Assembly (NCBI GenBank): GCA_949361645.1
Contig: OX442437.1
Location: forward strand, 1,313,075 to 1,377,074
DNA: 64,000 nucleotides
DNA from: Spongilla lacustris
Taxonomy: Eukaryota; Porifera; Demospongiae; Spongillida; Spongillidae
Direction of reading: 5' to 3'
In this document: positions 18,620 through 32,540 of the stretch, in pieces
Layout of the letters: every line of letters begins with the position of its first letter
Position numbering within the stretch: the first letter of the stretch is position 1
Notes under the pieces: model-generated
The model's database searches: none
Seen by the model: the letters and a program-made list of their open reading frames with translations, nothing else
What the model was told of the DNA's origin: nothing
Program-made: the position numbers and the translations under genes

Positions 18620-19600
18620 ACTTGACATGATGGTCTTTGTAACTTTGGACAGCTATGGTCTGGACACTCTTAGATTCATGACAGCAGTCTACCCGGTAGA
18701 AGGGCGTGTCATATGGGCGTGGTTTCATCACGTGAGTCGTGTGTTTGTGCATAAGTTCGAAATTCTATTCCTGTTGCCCTTCGTAACTTTGGACAGGATT
18801 GTCTGGACATTCTTAGATTCACTACACCTCATGACCTGGTAGAAGGGCGTGTCATATGGGCGTGGTTTCGTCACGTGAGTCGTGTGTTTGTGCATAAGTT
18901 CAAAATTCTATTCCTGTTGCCCTTCGTAACTTTGGACTGGATTGTCTGGACACTCTTAGATTCACTACACCTCATGACAGTAGTCTGCCCGGTAGAAGGG
19001 CGTGTCATATGGGTGTGGTTTCGTCACGTGAGTCGTGTGTTTGTGCATAAGTTCAAAATTCTATTCCTGTTGCCCTTCGTAACTTTGGACAGGATTGTCT
19101 GGACACTCTTAGATTCACTACACCTCATGACAGTAGTCTGCCCGGTAGAAGGGCGTGTCATATGGGCGTGGTTTCGTGTCACGTGAGTCGTATGTTTGCG
19201 CATAAGTTCAAAATTCTATTCCTGTTGCCCTTCGTAACTTTGGACAGGATTGTCTGGACACTCTTAGAATCACTACACCTCATGACAGCAGTCTGCCCGG
19301 TAAAAGGGCGTGTCATATGGGCGTGGTTTCGTCACGTGAGTTGTGTGTTTGTGCATAAGTTCAAAATTCTATTCCTGTTGTCCTTCTTAACTTTGGACAG
19401 GATGGTCTGGACACTCTTAGATTCACTACACCTCGTGGCAGCAGTCTGCCCCACAGAAAGGCGTGTCATATGGGCGTGGTTTCGTCTGGTCAGCGGTGTT
19501 TTTCTGTTGAAGTTCAAATTTATATTTATTTTGCCCTCCATAACTTTGGACAGGATGGTCTGGACACTCTTACATTCATTGCAGCTCCAGAGTGCCTGCA
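18620..19600 (+). repeat. tandem array of ~150 bp units
   Basis: About six units recur at 141-156 bp spacing, judged from GGGCGTGTCATATGGGCGTG near 18700, 18841, 18993, 19150, 19304 and 19460. Each also carries TCACGTGAGTCGTGTGTTTG and CTTTGGACAGGATTGTCTGG. Most units are near 153 bp, so plus-strand frames stay open through neighbouring units and translate as ~50-residue hydrophobic repeats (VFVHKFKILFLLPFVTLD). Frames shift between units at 141 and 156 bp spacing. I read it as a satellite-like array, probably non-coding. Confidence 0.88.
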
Positions 19601-19686
19601 GTCTACTTTGCATTGAAAGACATGTTCCTAGGAGCGGAATTTATGTTTGCATCACCTCCATAATACTACTATGTCTATGTAATTGA

Positions 19687-21579
19687 ACACCTCTGTTTGG
19701 ATGTGGCAAGGTGGTGGTGTTTACTCAACATCCACAACTTGACAACTTGGAACATGCTTTTAGTGACATTTTCATGTGTTTATTTGGCCTTTTCATGAAT
19801 CCTTAGTGTTTGGATCTATGATTGTTACCACACACAGAGCCGAATATACACATGTCATTTGTACTGAGGTATTAATAAGTATAAAATTACAAATAATTCT
19901 GCATAGTCTAGGACACATTGCAAAAGTTTTCTAAATAAGGCATTGTATTGATAAATGGCACTGATTCTATTCTTGTATATCATGATCACTGCTACACATA
20001 GGTGACAGGTCACATCAAATACATTACAACAGGTCAATTAATAAACTCGAAGCCTTTTGGAGGCAGAGCAGCACATATATTGCAATTGCTTCTCTTGCAT
20101 AGTTATGGAACCACAAAGTGAAGTCAGACGTTCATGCTGCTTCAATGTATATCAATTTGTCTACTTCCTTTGATGCTTGATGTTGTAGCTGCTGGTCTTA
20201 ATGGCTTGATTGCACAGAGTATCACTAGAGCTGTTTGTGATGCAACTGTTACTGACAAAAAAGATGTCACAGTCTCAAGCTGTACTTGCTCATCCATCAT
20301 ATAATCATTTCGTTTAGTAGTCTTACAATTGTATGAATTAAAGTAGAATGACACATCACACAATAGCTCTGCATGCATGGTGTGTATAGTGTGATAGCTG
20401 ACATTTCTTTATTACAATCAGCTTGCAGTTTGCTGTGGCAATATACTTATGAAGCTCATCAGTCGAAAGAGAACTCAGAAGCCTGTACATTTGCACCTAT
20501 TACTTAGTTTCACAGATGCTGCACTTCTGCTAACAAGAATACAAATAGCAATCTGGTGAAAATAGCTGCATGGATTTCAGTGCGGCAATTTCAATTAGCA
20601 TGCTTTCAGCTCCAAGATAACAATTCTAGGTAATCCGGCACATACATGCATGCTCTACCTAGTTCTCCTTTATTGTATACAACCACTGCATCCATTAAAC
20701 TGTATGCAATTTTTGCCTTAGCTAGTAAGTCTTAATTCACAGCCAAAAGAATGATATATAGGAAACAATGTTTCCTTCTATGCATACATTTAATAAAGGG
20801 TTGGTGAACACAACAACATGCATATATCTATGGTATAGTTTATTTAGCTTGAATAAACGATAAAAGTAGACGTACGTGGTTGGTTTCTCTTTATATAGAA
20901 AAGCCAAACGCCTAGCTCCTAACATTATTTTGGTCTCTGAAAATCTATTGAACATTCAATCGAAATTACTGAGCAGTACATTGCCTTGTAAATAAGTGTT
21001 CTAGAGGCATATTGAGCTTGCTAGAATCGCTACATCCGTATCGTATACAGATACTCTTCGCTTCGATTCGTTTTGGCAACACTAGAATTCGAATTTTCCA
21101 GACATATACATGTATACCGCACGCATGCGCAGGTGATGCAACTTTGACAGCTGCATTTATCATTTACAGCTCCAGCTGCAGTTTGCATATATCCGCCATT
21201 AAACTAGCTTAGTACTCCATGACTTTAAGGACAGGAAAGAGCAGCAGCCATGCACCGTAAGATGAACTAATAATGAAGAGGTATATATGAAGACATCGTA
21301 TACATAGGTTTGTGAGAAACATATGTGTTTGTATGTTGTGATGATCAGGATCGCTCGACGAGATGAAAGCAATCATCGATCGCTGCTAGCGCTATTGAAG
21401 AGAGATTATGACTCCGGCGGCGAAGAAGATGAAACAAGAAGAGGCGAAAGAATATCAGAGAAACCAGAAGGAACATAAACGGTATACAGTATAGATGATT
21501 TCGGTTGAGAAGTCGTTTCCTTGGAAACGCGTGACCTAAAACGATGAATAATTGAAGTGGAGGGCAAGGTATACGTGAA
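19687..21579. other. 1.9 kb without a recognisable gene
   Basis: AT-rich sequence, longest frames below 80 codons, none resembling a known family. No tandem repeats or long inverted repeats were noticed. Confidence 0.5.
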
Positions 21580-21965
21580 ATGGTATGGAGGTGTTGTGCT
21601 TTTGGCTGTAGAAATTGTGGTGGTCAGCGTTTGGGCATAGGTTTCTATCGGTTTCCATTCAAAAATGAAGGCAGACTACGAAGGTGGATTCAAGCGGTCC
21701 GTAGAGAGGATTGGCAGCCTTCGAAGCACTCGCGAATATGTGGCGACCATTTTGTGTCATGTTAGTTAGAAGTGTGGAAGTCACAATTGAGTGAGGGAGT
21801 CATTTGTTTTTATTGTAGGCAAGCCTGTTGACGAACCCAGTGATGTGGCTATGTCTCTTCACGATTCTCTTTCAAGGATGGTATGCAAGAAGAAGTATTT
21901 GATCAAAACGATGGCAGTGAAAGCGCGGCAGGCGAAAGCGGGGCAAAGAAGAAAAGGAGAGGTGT
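21580..21965 (+). CDS. THAP-domain protein, 5' part (two exons)
   Basis: The frame from 21580 reads MVWRCCAFGCRN, then GFYRFPFKNEG, WIQAVRREDWQPSKH and RICGDHFVS. The C2CH ligands are Cys5, Cys10, Cys54 and His57, a complete ~60-residue THAP DNA-binding domain. The frame closes just after FVSC, but a 58 bp GT-AG intron (21761-21818) joins it to CKPVDEPSDVAMSLHDS, the usual continuation after a THAP domain. Exon 2 stays open to about 21960. A parallel frame reading EEVFDQNDGSESAAGESGA also looks protein-like, so the exon 2 frame may contain an error. No further domain follows before the opposite-strand SWIM fragment at 22324. It could be a short gene or a truncated one. Confidence 0.6.
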
Positions 21966-22323
21966 GCTTTATATTATCTCTGCTTCAGCTGTAGAGGGTT
22001 GTTTGCTAATTCACGCAGGACTCGCAACAGAGACAGAAATCATCAGTATGGGAGGTATAGGGATGCAGCCCCCATGTCTGGAGTAGCCACCCCATCTGCA
22101 CCAATAGCTTGATCTGCTTATGTCTTAGCAACGATGATGAGCACGTGTGCTGTCATGCTGCCCTGCTTTGCCTTTGGCTACTGACGGAGGACAAAGATGT
22201 CTGTTGCCGATCGATTGCTACAAGCCTACTTGCTACATGTATGGACCTAGCTTATCGATTACAGATAGGTCTGTAGACATGTACACCGTGCATTCTTTTT
22301 AAAAATAAGCTTAACTTAGCAAG

Positions 22324-22701
22324 CTAGTTCAGTCGGCAACGATCAAGCCAGATGACCGTGCAATAGGCCCTAATCCACGCTTCGTGGGCCTGTTCTGCAC
22401 TTTTGGTTGCCTTGGCCGAAACACACCAAAAACACTGACAGTCCTCACAGAGCCCGATTGAAACTAGTTGTAGGCTTCCAGTTCCCGGGCGATCGGTAAA
22501 ATAGCCAAATATATTGCCATACTCTATACGCTGCCACAACGACATAGCATCGCCGAAACGACGACCATCACCCCTCATGCAAAGGTCATCGCTTTGTGTC
22601 GTCCCCACCGACTCCAGTTGTTGTTTGTAACGCTCCTTTCGCTTGAAATCTGCCGATCCATCACGATTTACCATACGTCTCAATAATGTTTTGCCCTCCA
22701 T
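22324..22701 (-). pseudogene. SWIM/YqaJ-type family N-terminal fragment
   Basis: The 125-codon minus frame starts MEGKTLLRRMVNRDGS and contains ERYKQQLESVGTTQS, AMSLWQRIEYGNIFGYFTDR and EQAHEAWI. This order resembles the N-terminal region of invertebrate SWIM-domain proteins, where an (S/T)LWPxIxYxxIxxYL-like segment precedes a QRxxDxAHEAWV-like segment and then the zinc finger. Here the segment between them appears shortened and the zinc finger is absent downstream (below 22324), so it is truncated. It converges on a THAP gene exactly as the SWIM fragment at 3350-4020 does. Family call is from memory. Confidence 0.45.
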
Positions 22702-23160
22702 AAAAATTTCACTTGACTCTCACGTGACGCGCGGGTTCTCACCGAAATCATCTATGAGCGCGTGACGATATTCGAAACATTATCTCATTATACACAGCAG
22801 AACCACCTCGGCCATTGCCCATTCTGCCCATTCGGTCGGATGAGGAAGAGCTTAAAGATCGAGTGCGCGTATAAAAAGCGCTTGCCTGGAAAACGGTCAG
22901 CCGGCCATGCGGCCAAATTAATGGGCTAAAAATGGCGTCTGTCTAGCGTTGTGAAACATGGGGTGTCTATAAACCTCTCAAACTCCTTCATATCACCCTT
23001 ACTACGTAACGTACTGCTGTAAACTCTTACATCCTGCCACCAATAACTAATTTTCACGACTATTAAAATCGAATAACACGTGTTTATGATTGAGAATGGC
23101 GACGGCCAGGCAGACTGCCAGAGACTGACTCTTGAAGCCACTTTTGCCTTAGAGCAAAGG
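22702..23160. other. no gene seen; word shared with 26.3 kb
   Basis: TTAAAGATCGAGTGCGCG and the following TATAAAAAGCGCTTGCCTGG recur in reverse complement near 26200-26310, suggesting an old inverted duplication. Frames here are short and unrecognised. Confidence 0.4.
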
Positions 23161-23164
23161 AACT

Positions 23165-23560
23165 ACCACTACTCCTACTTCTCCCCTTACCCCTACTCCT
23201 CCCCTTACCCCTAGTGGTAGGTAAGGGGAACAGTAGGGGGAGTAAGGGGAGGAGTTGGTGTAATAGTAGATAAACATCATAAAGGGAGTAAGGGGAAGAG
23301 TAGGGGTGGTGGATAGGTAACCCCTACTCCTCGCTACACCTACTCCTCCCCTTACCTATCACTACCCCTACTGTTCCCCTTATCTACTACTAAGGGCAAT
23401 AGTAAGTAAGGGGAGGACAGGGGTAGGGAGGAGTAGGGGTTACCAATCACCACCCCTACTCTTTCCCCTTACTCCCTTTATCTACTATTACACCAACTTC
23501 TCCCCTTAATACCCTTACCTACCACTAGGGGAGGAGTAGGGGTAATATAGTAGTGGTATG
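23165..23560. repeat. CCCCTACTCCTCCCCTTA-type foldback
   Basis: The left half carries GGAGTAAGGGGAAGAGTAGG and AATAGTAGATAAA; the right half carries their complements (CCTACTCTTTCCCCTTACTC, TTTATCTACTATT). The region is therefore an imperfect inverted repeat built from a C/T-rich motif, adjacent to the minisatellite that follows. Confidence 0.8.
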
Positions 23561-23635
23561 GTAACAGCCATCAAATGTAATGATTATCTGAACCATGTAG
23601 ATGTAGGAGACCTTGTACACAATAGGGATATCGAT

Positions 23636-25290
23636 CTTATGGTCCACACCCCTCAGTGTGTACTATGGTCCTCACCCCTGTGTACTACGGTCCACACCCC
23701 TGTGTACTATGGTCCACACCCCTGTGTACTATGGTCCACACCCCTGTGTACTATGGTCCACACCCCTGTGTACTATGGTCCACACCCCTGTGTACTATGG
23801 TCCACACACACCCCTACAGGTGTACTATGGTCCACACACACCCCTACAGGTGTACTATGGTCCACACCCCTGTGTACTATGGTCCACACCCCTGTGTACT
23901 ATGGTCCACACCCCTGTGTACTATGGTCCACACCCCTGTGTACTATGGTCCACACCCCTGTGTACTATGGTCCACACCCCTGTGTACTGTGGTCCACACC
24001 CCTGTGTACTACGGTCCACACCCCTGTGTACTACGGTCCACACCCCTGTGTACTATGGTCCACACCCCTACAGGTGTACTATGGTCCACACCCCTGTGTA
24101 CTATGGTCCACACACCTGTGTGCTATGGTGCACACCCCTGTGTACTATGGTCCACACCCCTGTGTACTATGGTCCACACCCCTGTGTACTATGGTCCACA
24201 CCCCTGTGTACTATGGTCCACACCCCTGTGTACTATGGTCCACACCCCTGTGTACTATGGTCCACACCCCTGTGTACTATGGTCCACACCCCTGTGTACT
24301 ATGGTCCACACCCCTGTGTACTATGGTCCACACCCCTGTGTACTATGGTCCACACCCCTGTGTACTATGGTCCACACCCCTGTGTACTATGGTCCACACC
24401 CCTGTGTACTATGGTCCACACCCCTGTGTACTATGGTCCACACCCCTACAGGTGTACTACGGTCCACACCCCTGTGTACTATGGTCCACACACACCCCTG
24501 TGTACTATGGTCCACACCCCTGTGTACTACGGTCCACACCCCTGTGTACTATGGTCCACACCCCTGTGTAGTATGGTCCACACCCCTGTGTACTATGGTC
24601 CACACCCCTGTGTACTATGGTCCACACACCTGTGTGCTATGTGGTCCACACCCCTGTGTACTATGGTCCACACCCCTACAGGTGTACTATGGTCCACACC
24701 CCTGTGTACTATGGTCCACACCCTTGTGTACTATGGTCCACACCCCTGTGTACTATGGTCCACACCCCTGTGTACTATGGTCCATACCCCTGTGTACTAT
24801 GGTCCACACCCCTGTGTACTATCATCCACACCCTTGTGTACTATGGTCCACACCCCTGTGTACTATGGTCCACACCCCTGTGTACTATGGTCCACACCCT
24901 TGTGTACTATGGTCCACACCCCTGTGTACTATGGTCCACACCTCTGTGTACTATGGTCCACACCCCTGTGTACTATGGTCCACACCCCTGTGTACTATGG
25001 TCCACACCCCTGTGTACTATGGTCCACACCCCTGTGTACTATGGTCCACACCCCTGTGTACTATGGTCCACACCCCTGTGTACTATGGTCCACACCCCTG
25101 TGTACTGTGGTCCACACCCCTGTGTACTATATATATGGTCCACACCCCTGTGTACTATGGTCCACACCCCTGTGTACTATGGTCCATACCCCTGTGTACT
25201 ATGGTCCACACCCCTGTGTACTATGGTCCACACCCCTGTGTACTATGGTCCACACCCCTGTGTACTATGGTCCACACACCTGTGGACCAT
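23636..25290. repeat. 1.65 kb minisatellite, 22 bp unit
   Basis: Roughly 70-75 units of TGTGTACTATGGTCCACACC plus CC, highly homogeneous, with CTACAGG and ACACAC variant units dispersed. Long frames in all phases translate to repeats such as CTMVHTPVYYGPHP and are not evidence of a gene. GTGTAC and TGGTCCA give each unit partial dyad symmetry. Confidence 0.97.
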
Positions 25291-25414
25291 AGTACACAGT
25301 AATAAAAAAACAGTTCTTTTCAGAACTGCTACATTAAAAGACTGACTACATATATGCCAATCTTGCTAATACATGTATATGGTGTGTGTTTGTGTGTGTG
25401 CATCTGTATGTTAA

Positions 25415-27059
<1,645 letters not shown>

Positions 27060-27310
27060 AGACCAACGCGGTATATCGCGATTAATAATCATCATGTATC
27101 GCCAATACCCGCGCTGGGCAAATGCCGCGATTTAGCGCGTTTGAGCGCCAAACGCGTAAAATTCGGCCATAATACCGCGTTGTATCGCAAGTAAGCGCGA
27201 TTAATCGCGCTTTGTGTATCGCACCTCATTCGCAACCGCGTTTAAGCGTCAACGTCTTAAGCGCGTCACAACGCATTATGGCGCGTTGCAACGCCGATTT
27301 TTTTCCTACG
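27060..27310. repeat. degenerate CGCG-rich repeat
   Basis: GCGCGTT / TATCGCGATTA / AAGCGCG words recur every ~15-25 bp in otherwise AT-rich surroundings. A related but shorter patch is at 17860-17960. Function unknown. Confidence 0.6.
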
Positions 27311-27689
27311 GGCAGGCTATGGCATCAGGCACAAAAGGTCCATGCCACATACATGCACATGTAGGTACTACATGTACATCAATAGTGTTTGCTTCTTAGA
27401 ACTAGGTGTATAGCTAACATCAGATTAGGATAACCTCAGTTTACATAGCATACAATGCCCTACAGTAGCGGCTCGCACATCCGCACTTTTCACACCTCAC
27501 ACATCAGCAAAAATAATTATATTCACCAGAAAATGTAGAAACTGTTAGCTTTCATAGCAAACCCTATCGATCGCTCCCGCTAGCCATATAATGATATTCA
27601 CTGTTTACACGCGCCTGCACCTTGGGATATCAATTCAATTAGCATGTACAAACTTTGTTACCACCCCCAAATGATTCTATACTCATCCA

Positions 27690-28300
27690 TCATCACCACT
27701 GCATGCCACCCATCATCACCACTGCACCATCCCATCACCACTGCACACCACCCCTCCATCACCACTGCACCCATCATCACCACTGCACACCACCCCTCCA
27801 TCACCACTGCACCCCTCCATCACCCACCACTGCACCCCTCCATCACCCACCACTGCACCCCTCCATCACCACTGCACACCACCCCTCCATCACCACTGCA
27901 CCCCTCCATCACCACTGCACACCACCCCTCCATCACCACTGCACCCCTCCATCACCCACCACTGCACCCCTCCATCACCACTGCACACCACCCCTCCATC
28001 ACCACTAAAAGCCACCCCTCCATCACCCACCACTGCACCCCTCCATCACCCACCACTGCACCCATCATCAACACTGCACACCACCCCTCCATCACCACTG
28101 CACCCCTCCATCACCCACCACTGCACCCCCATCACCCACCACTGCACCCCTCCATCACCCACCACTGCACCCCTCCATCACCCACCACTGCACCCCTCCA
28201 TCACCCACCACTGCACCCATCATCACCACTGCACCCATCATCACCACTGCACCCCTCCATCACCACTGCACCCACTGCACCCCTCCATCACCACTGAAGT
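27690..28300. repeat. minisatellite in the left arm of the pogo element
   Basis: ACCACTGCACCCCTCCATC-type units with CACCCACC variants repeat for ~600 bp. The right arm has the complementary array (32095-32540), with a different unit order and count. Confidence 0.93.
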
Positions 28301-28745
28301 GATTGCAACATGTAGATGGATATGGTGATTTGATATGTTATGGTACCATACACATTGTAGCTGCAGCATTACATTCAAAAATGGGATATCAGAAACTGCT
28401 TTATATTTAGAACAGCGTTGCCAACCATTCATACGGAGAACACAGATCAATTGCGTTCAGGTCACTGGCTCATTGAGGCAGATGGACGTTGCGGACAAAT
28501 GTCTGTGGAGTACGATCAGGTTTGGCTGGCTGCCACAGGGATTGAGCTACATGTAATGCTGCTTCTTACGTGTAGGAACCATACACATATGTGCATATAG
28601 CTCTACATGTACATCAACTAATCTAAAACAGTACAGTACATATACCGATTATATCAGTATATTTATAATATTTTGAGCTATGTACATATAAGAGTTTATT
28701 GTACGCATGCATGACATTATAAGTCACGAGGGCTGTTGCTTACTT

Positions 28746-29682
28746 ACCCTGGCTGTAACCATGCCCTTACCCCCCCCCCCCCTCCCCCTCCCCCCTTGGT
28801 GGTGTGGAGAACCCTACCAGTTTAGCTTTGGGCGTTGGTTATAAACATGCATATGCCTACACTGTACTACATGGTTATACCTCTTCACTTAAATTTGTAT
28901 TATTTGAGCCAGTTAGTTTAGTTCAGCCTTTTGATTTCACTGCGCCTGCAATACAATTCTACATTAGCATTTGACAGTTTGCCCAACACTCAGTGAAATG
29001 AAATAACCATATCCCACTAACATGCTCAGGTACTGCACACCTACATATTGGTGGACGCTTCACAGCAACTGGATCTTGCACTGTGACAAGATGATTATGA
29101 AATACATGCCAGTAGGCATGGACAGCACCATTCTGACAGCTTTGGTTCAGCAAACATACATGTACATGCACTAAGGGAATCACAGACAATACATGTACAT
29201 TATACCTCATATGATTCTAAAGTAAGGATTTGAATTGTGTAAGACTTTCTGCCGCTATAAATTCACATGCACATAATAATGCTCATTAGTAATCGGGGTT
29301 CGGGCCACGATTTCTAATGAAAGTGCACCTTGCCAGGTACACTACATGTACATAATGCAAGCGGCAGAAAGTACACAGCTTCGTTAGACCTTTAAAAAGC
29401 TAGAAAGTATATGCGTGGTCTCATGTCACATGTGTGAGAATTTACAGGTGTGTGATAGGATGACAGACAACAGTGGAGCAGTAGACAAATTGTGTGTAAT
29501 TTAAGCCTACAAACCTACCGCCGTGCTTCCGTTGTCGCCTAGAAAGCAGTATGCTGTGCTCTTATATCTTAAGCCCTCTTGCTTGTGGTGCCTGGCATGC
29601 CGCATGAAAAACGTGAGCCATCTTCTGTCCCGTGCATGTTCGTTTATTATTCCGTCGAGTTTTGTATACTTGTGCGTGCCAC
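28746..29682. other. pogo element internal region upstream of the transposase
   Basis: Contains a poly-C run near 28771 and the inverted 13 bp words noted for the element. No separate gene is evident. It probably holds the transposase promoter and leader. Confidence 0.5.
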
Positions 29683-31338
29683 ATGGCTGACAGAAAACCA
29701 AGACGATGTATCGAGCTAAGAGAGAAAAAGAAAGTACTGGAAGAACTCAAGGCAGGTAAACATGTTCTTGATGTTGCGGCGGAGTTTGGCATAAGCACAC
29801 GGCAAGTTTACGACATTCGTAAACATAAAGATGCCATTGACTTGCACATCAAAAGCGGCGATATACCAATGCACTCAAAGGTAGCCAAAAATAAATCTAA
29901 GCATCCAGACATTGATCGCTCGGTTTTTGAGTGGTTTTGTTCTATAAGGAAGCTTCGTCGAGGCAGAAAGCCACAGCCTGTTTCCAGATCTTTGATAAAA
30001 GCGCGTGCGATGTACGAAGCGCGTCGTTGTAAAGTATTAGACTTCAAGGCCTCCGACGGCTGGTTTTTCCACTGGAGATGGCGCTTTGGTGTTACAAAGC
30101 AAGTTCGGCTGCATGGAGAAGCTGGTGACGTAGATATAGTGACGGCGGATCAAGAGATGCAAAAGCTTAGAACTGAGCTACAGGAGTACCAGCCTACCAA
30201 CGTGTTCAATATGGATGAGGCGGGTTTGTTCTTCAGGGCTATACCTAATCGTAGTTACTTAATGCCAGACGAAGGTGATGCACGTCAAGTTGCACGAGGA
30301 ACTAAAGCTATGAAAGCCAAGGAACGGCTTACTATTATCTTGTGTGTGAATGCAACTGGAAACTGTAAAATGGCCCCAGTAGTAATAGGCAGCGCAAAAA
30401 ATCCACGCTGTTTCAAGGATACGCCACCTAGTCTTCCATACTTCCATCAAAGGAATGCATGGAACGACACAAAGAACTATAACAAATGGTGGCAAGAGGT
30501 GTTCTTACCCACCATCCGTCAGTTCACTCATGATCGTGTAGCTCTATTAGTTGATGGCTTCTCTGGTCATGACACAAGTTGTGTTGACCCGTTGGGACAG
30601 GTGAAAGTATTCAAATTCCCTCCAAATATAACCTCAGTGTACCAACCATTAGACCAAGGGATTATTGCTGTGCTAAAGGCAGGGTACAAGAATAAACTTT
30701 TGTCGAGGTTGGTAGAGACAGCTGAAAGCTACCCTCAATAACAAATAATGGCGAAGCAGCTTCCTGCAGGGTGTGCGGGTCTTGACTATGGGTCTCCACC
30801 TCACGTAGGGGATGCAATTGTTTTACTGAAGGAAGCCTGGGATAAAATCTCACCTCCCACAATAGCTGGATGCTGGGTTCATTCTCGCTGTCTTCCACTG
30901 AATGAATCTACTGAATTAGCAGCTACTGAACGAAACTATTACCAGAAATTGGATGCAGATTCGGTTCAGGCAATGTGCAATACATTTTGCAGTCTATCAT
31001 TAGCCGCTCCTAATGTAAATGATATGCTGGGAAATTTGGGGCTTAATATTGTTGCCAATGCTGCTGCAAAGAAAGTGAATGACACAGCTGTGCAAATGCT
31101 GACACAATGGCTTCATCTGGAAGATGAAGGCACAATAGATGAACATGATGAAGGTGAAGAGTGTGACAACCCAGATGTGGAAGGTGTACCGGTTGATAAA
31201 GCACAGGTGCTTAATGAAGCCTTACCATTATTGGAAAGATTGCATTCAGTTGGTGCTAAACTTAATGACGCTTACTTTAAGGATGCAGTTCGACAAATGT
31301 GCTCATATGTGAAGGATTGCACTTCAGGATTGAATTGA
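29683..31338 (+). pseudogene. pogo/Tigger transposase with a single in-frame stop
   Basis: From MADRKPRRC (29683) the frame shows an N-terminal helix-turn-helix (residues ~8-50, VLDVAAEFGISTRQVYDIRK), a CENP-B/Tc5-type second DNA-binding domain (~74-145) and a DDE core with Asp178 (FNMDEAG), Asp291 (LLVDGFSGH) and Asp324 (YQPLDQG): the DDD triad of pogo enzymes. At codon 353 a TAA (30739-30741) interrupts. The same reading frame continues without any shift through ATG 30748 to TAA 31338, including GCWVHSRCLP and an acidic stretch (DEHDEGEECDNPD). So one nonsense codon separates a 352-residue part from ~199 downstream codons. The DDD triad lies before the stop, so the short product might retain DNA binding, but whether it can catalyse is unknown. 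I chose the Met at 29683 over an upstream in-frame start at 29632. Confidence 0.9.
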
Positions 31339-31760
31339 AACTTTCTCTACTGCATGTATCATTCCATTCTTAGGCACAGGCACACACGTACATTTATATC
31401 ATTTGTGCTTCAGTTTGTTACCCAGTTTTTTGTTTTGAATTTAAAACAATGATTTTATGTCAACGTACATGTAGGGATAACATTACTAAAGGTGATGGCA
31501 TAAATTTTTATTCATTTGTATTAATGTCAGTACATGTATCTGATTTTGTTGACAAGTGGCATAAAAAATGGGCAAGATTAGCCTGTGGTACAGGAAACAA
31601 AAATAAGCAACAGCCCTCCTGACTTATAATCGTACATTAGAATGTCATGTATGCATACAATGACATGGCTAAATATATATATATATATAAACAGTACAGT
31701 ACATATACCTATACATATAATAGATATATTAAACATATATATATATATATAGGTATATGT
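31339..31760. other. pogo element 3' region with (TA)n
   Basis: AT-rich, with TATATA runs at about 31672-31690 and 31735-31752 flanked by inverted AACAGTACAGTACATATACC words. No frame of interest. Confidence 0.6.
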
Positions 31761-32094
31761 ACTGTACTGTTTTATTAGTTGATGTACATGTAGAGCTATA
31801 TGCACATATGTGTATGGTTCCTACACGTAAGAAGCAGCATTACATGTAGCTCAATCCCTGTGGCAGCCAGCCAAACCTGATCGTACTCCACAGACATTTG
31901 TCCGCAACGTCCATCTGCCTCAATGAGCCAGTGACCTGAACGCAATTGATCTGTGTTCTCCGTATGAATGGTTGGCAACGCTGTTCTAAATATAAAGCAG
32001 TTTCTGATATCCCATTTTTGAATGTAATGCTGCAGCTACAATGTGTATGGTACCATAACATATCAAATCACCATATCCATCTACATGTTGCAAT

Positions 32095-32540
32095 CACTTC
32101 AGTGGTGATGGAGGGGTGCAGTGGGTGCAGTGGTGATGGAGGGGTGCAGTGGTGATGATGGGTGCAGTGGTGATGATGGGTGCAGTGGTGGGTGATGGAG
32201 GGGTGCAGTGGTGGGTGATGGAGGGGTGCAGTGGTGGGTGATGGAGGGGTGCAGTGGTGGGTGATGGAGGGGTGCAGTGGTGGGTGATGGAGGGGTGCAG
32301 TGGTGGGTGATGGAGGGGTGCAGTGGTGGGTGATGGAGGGGTGCAGTGGTGGGTGATGGAGGGGTGCAGTGGTGGGTGATGGAGGGGTGCAGTGGTGGGT
32401 GATGGAGGGGTGCAGTGGTGATGGAGGGGTGGTGGCAGTGGTGATGGAGTGGTGCAGTGGTGATGATGGGTGGCATGCAGTGGTGATGATGGGTGGCATG
32501 CAGTGGTGATGATGGGTGGCATGCAGTGGTGATGATGGGT
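32095..32540. repeat. minisatellite in the right arm of the pogo element
   Basis: Complementary version of the left-arm array: GGTGGGTGATGGAGGGGTGC units, then GATGATGGGTGGCATGCAGT units near the outer side. Confidence 0.93.

Noticed and set aside
22926..23141. 71-codon minus-strand frame
   Set aside because: No recognisable similarity, no splice-supported partners, and adjacent to low-complexity DNA.
23636..25290. CRISPR-like array of regular repeats
   Set aside because: Units are contiguous 22 bp tandem repeats without unique spacers, in a eukaryotic context. The same applies to the pogo-arm arrays.
23558..25345. Long open frames (up to 559 codons) in three phases
   Set aside because: They are translations of the 22 bp minisatellite (unit length 1 mod 3, so all phases cycle through the same peptides). 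No unique protein sequence is attached.
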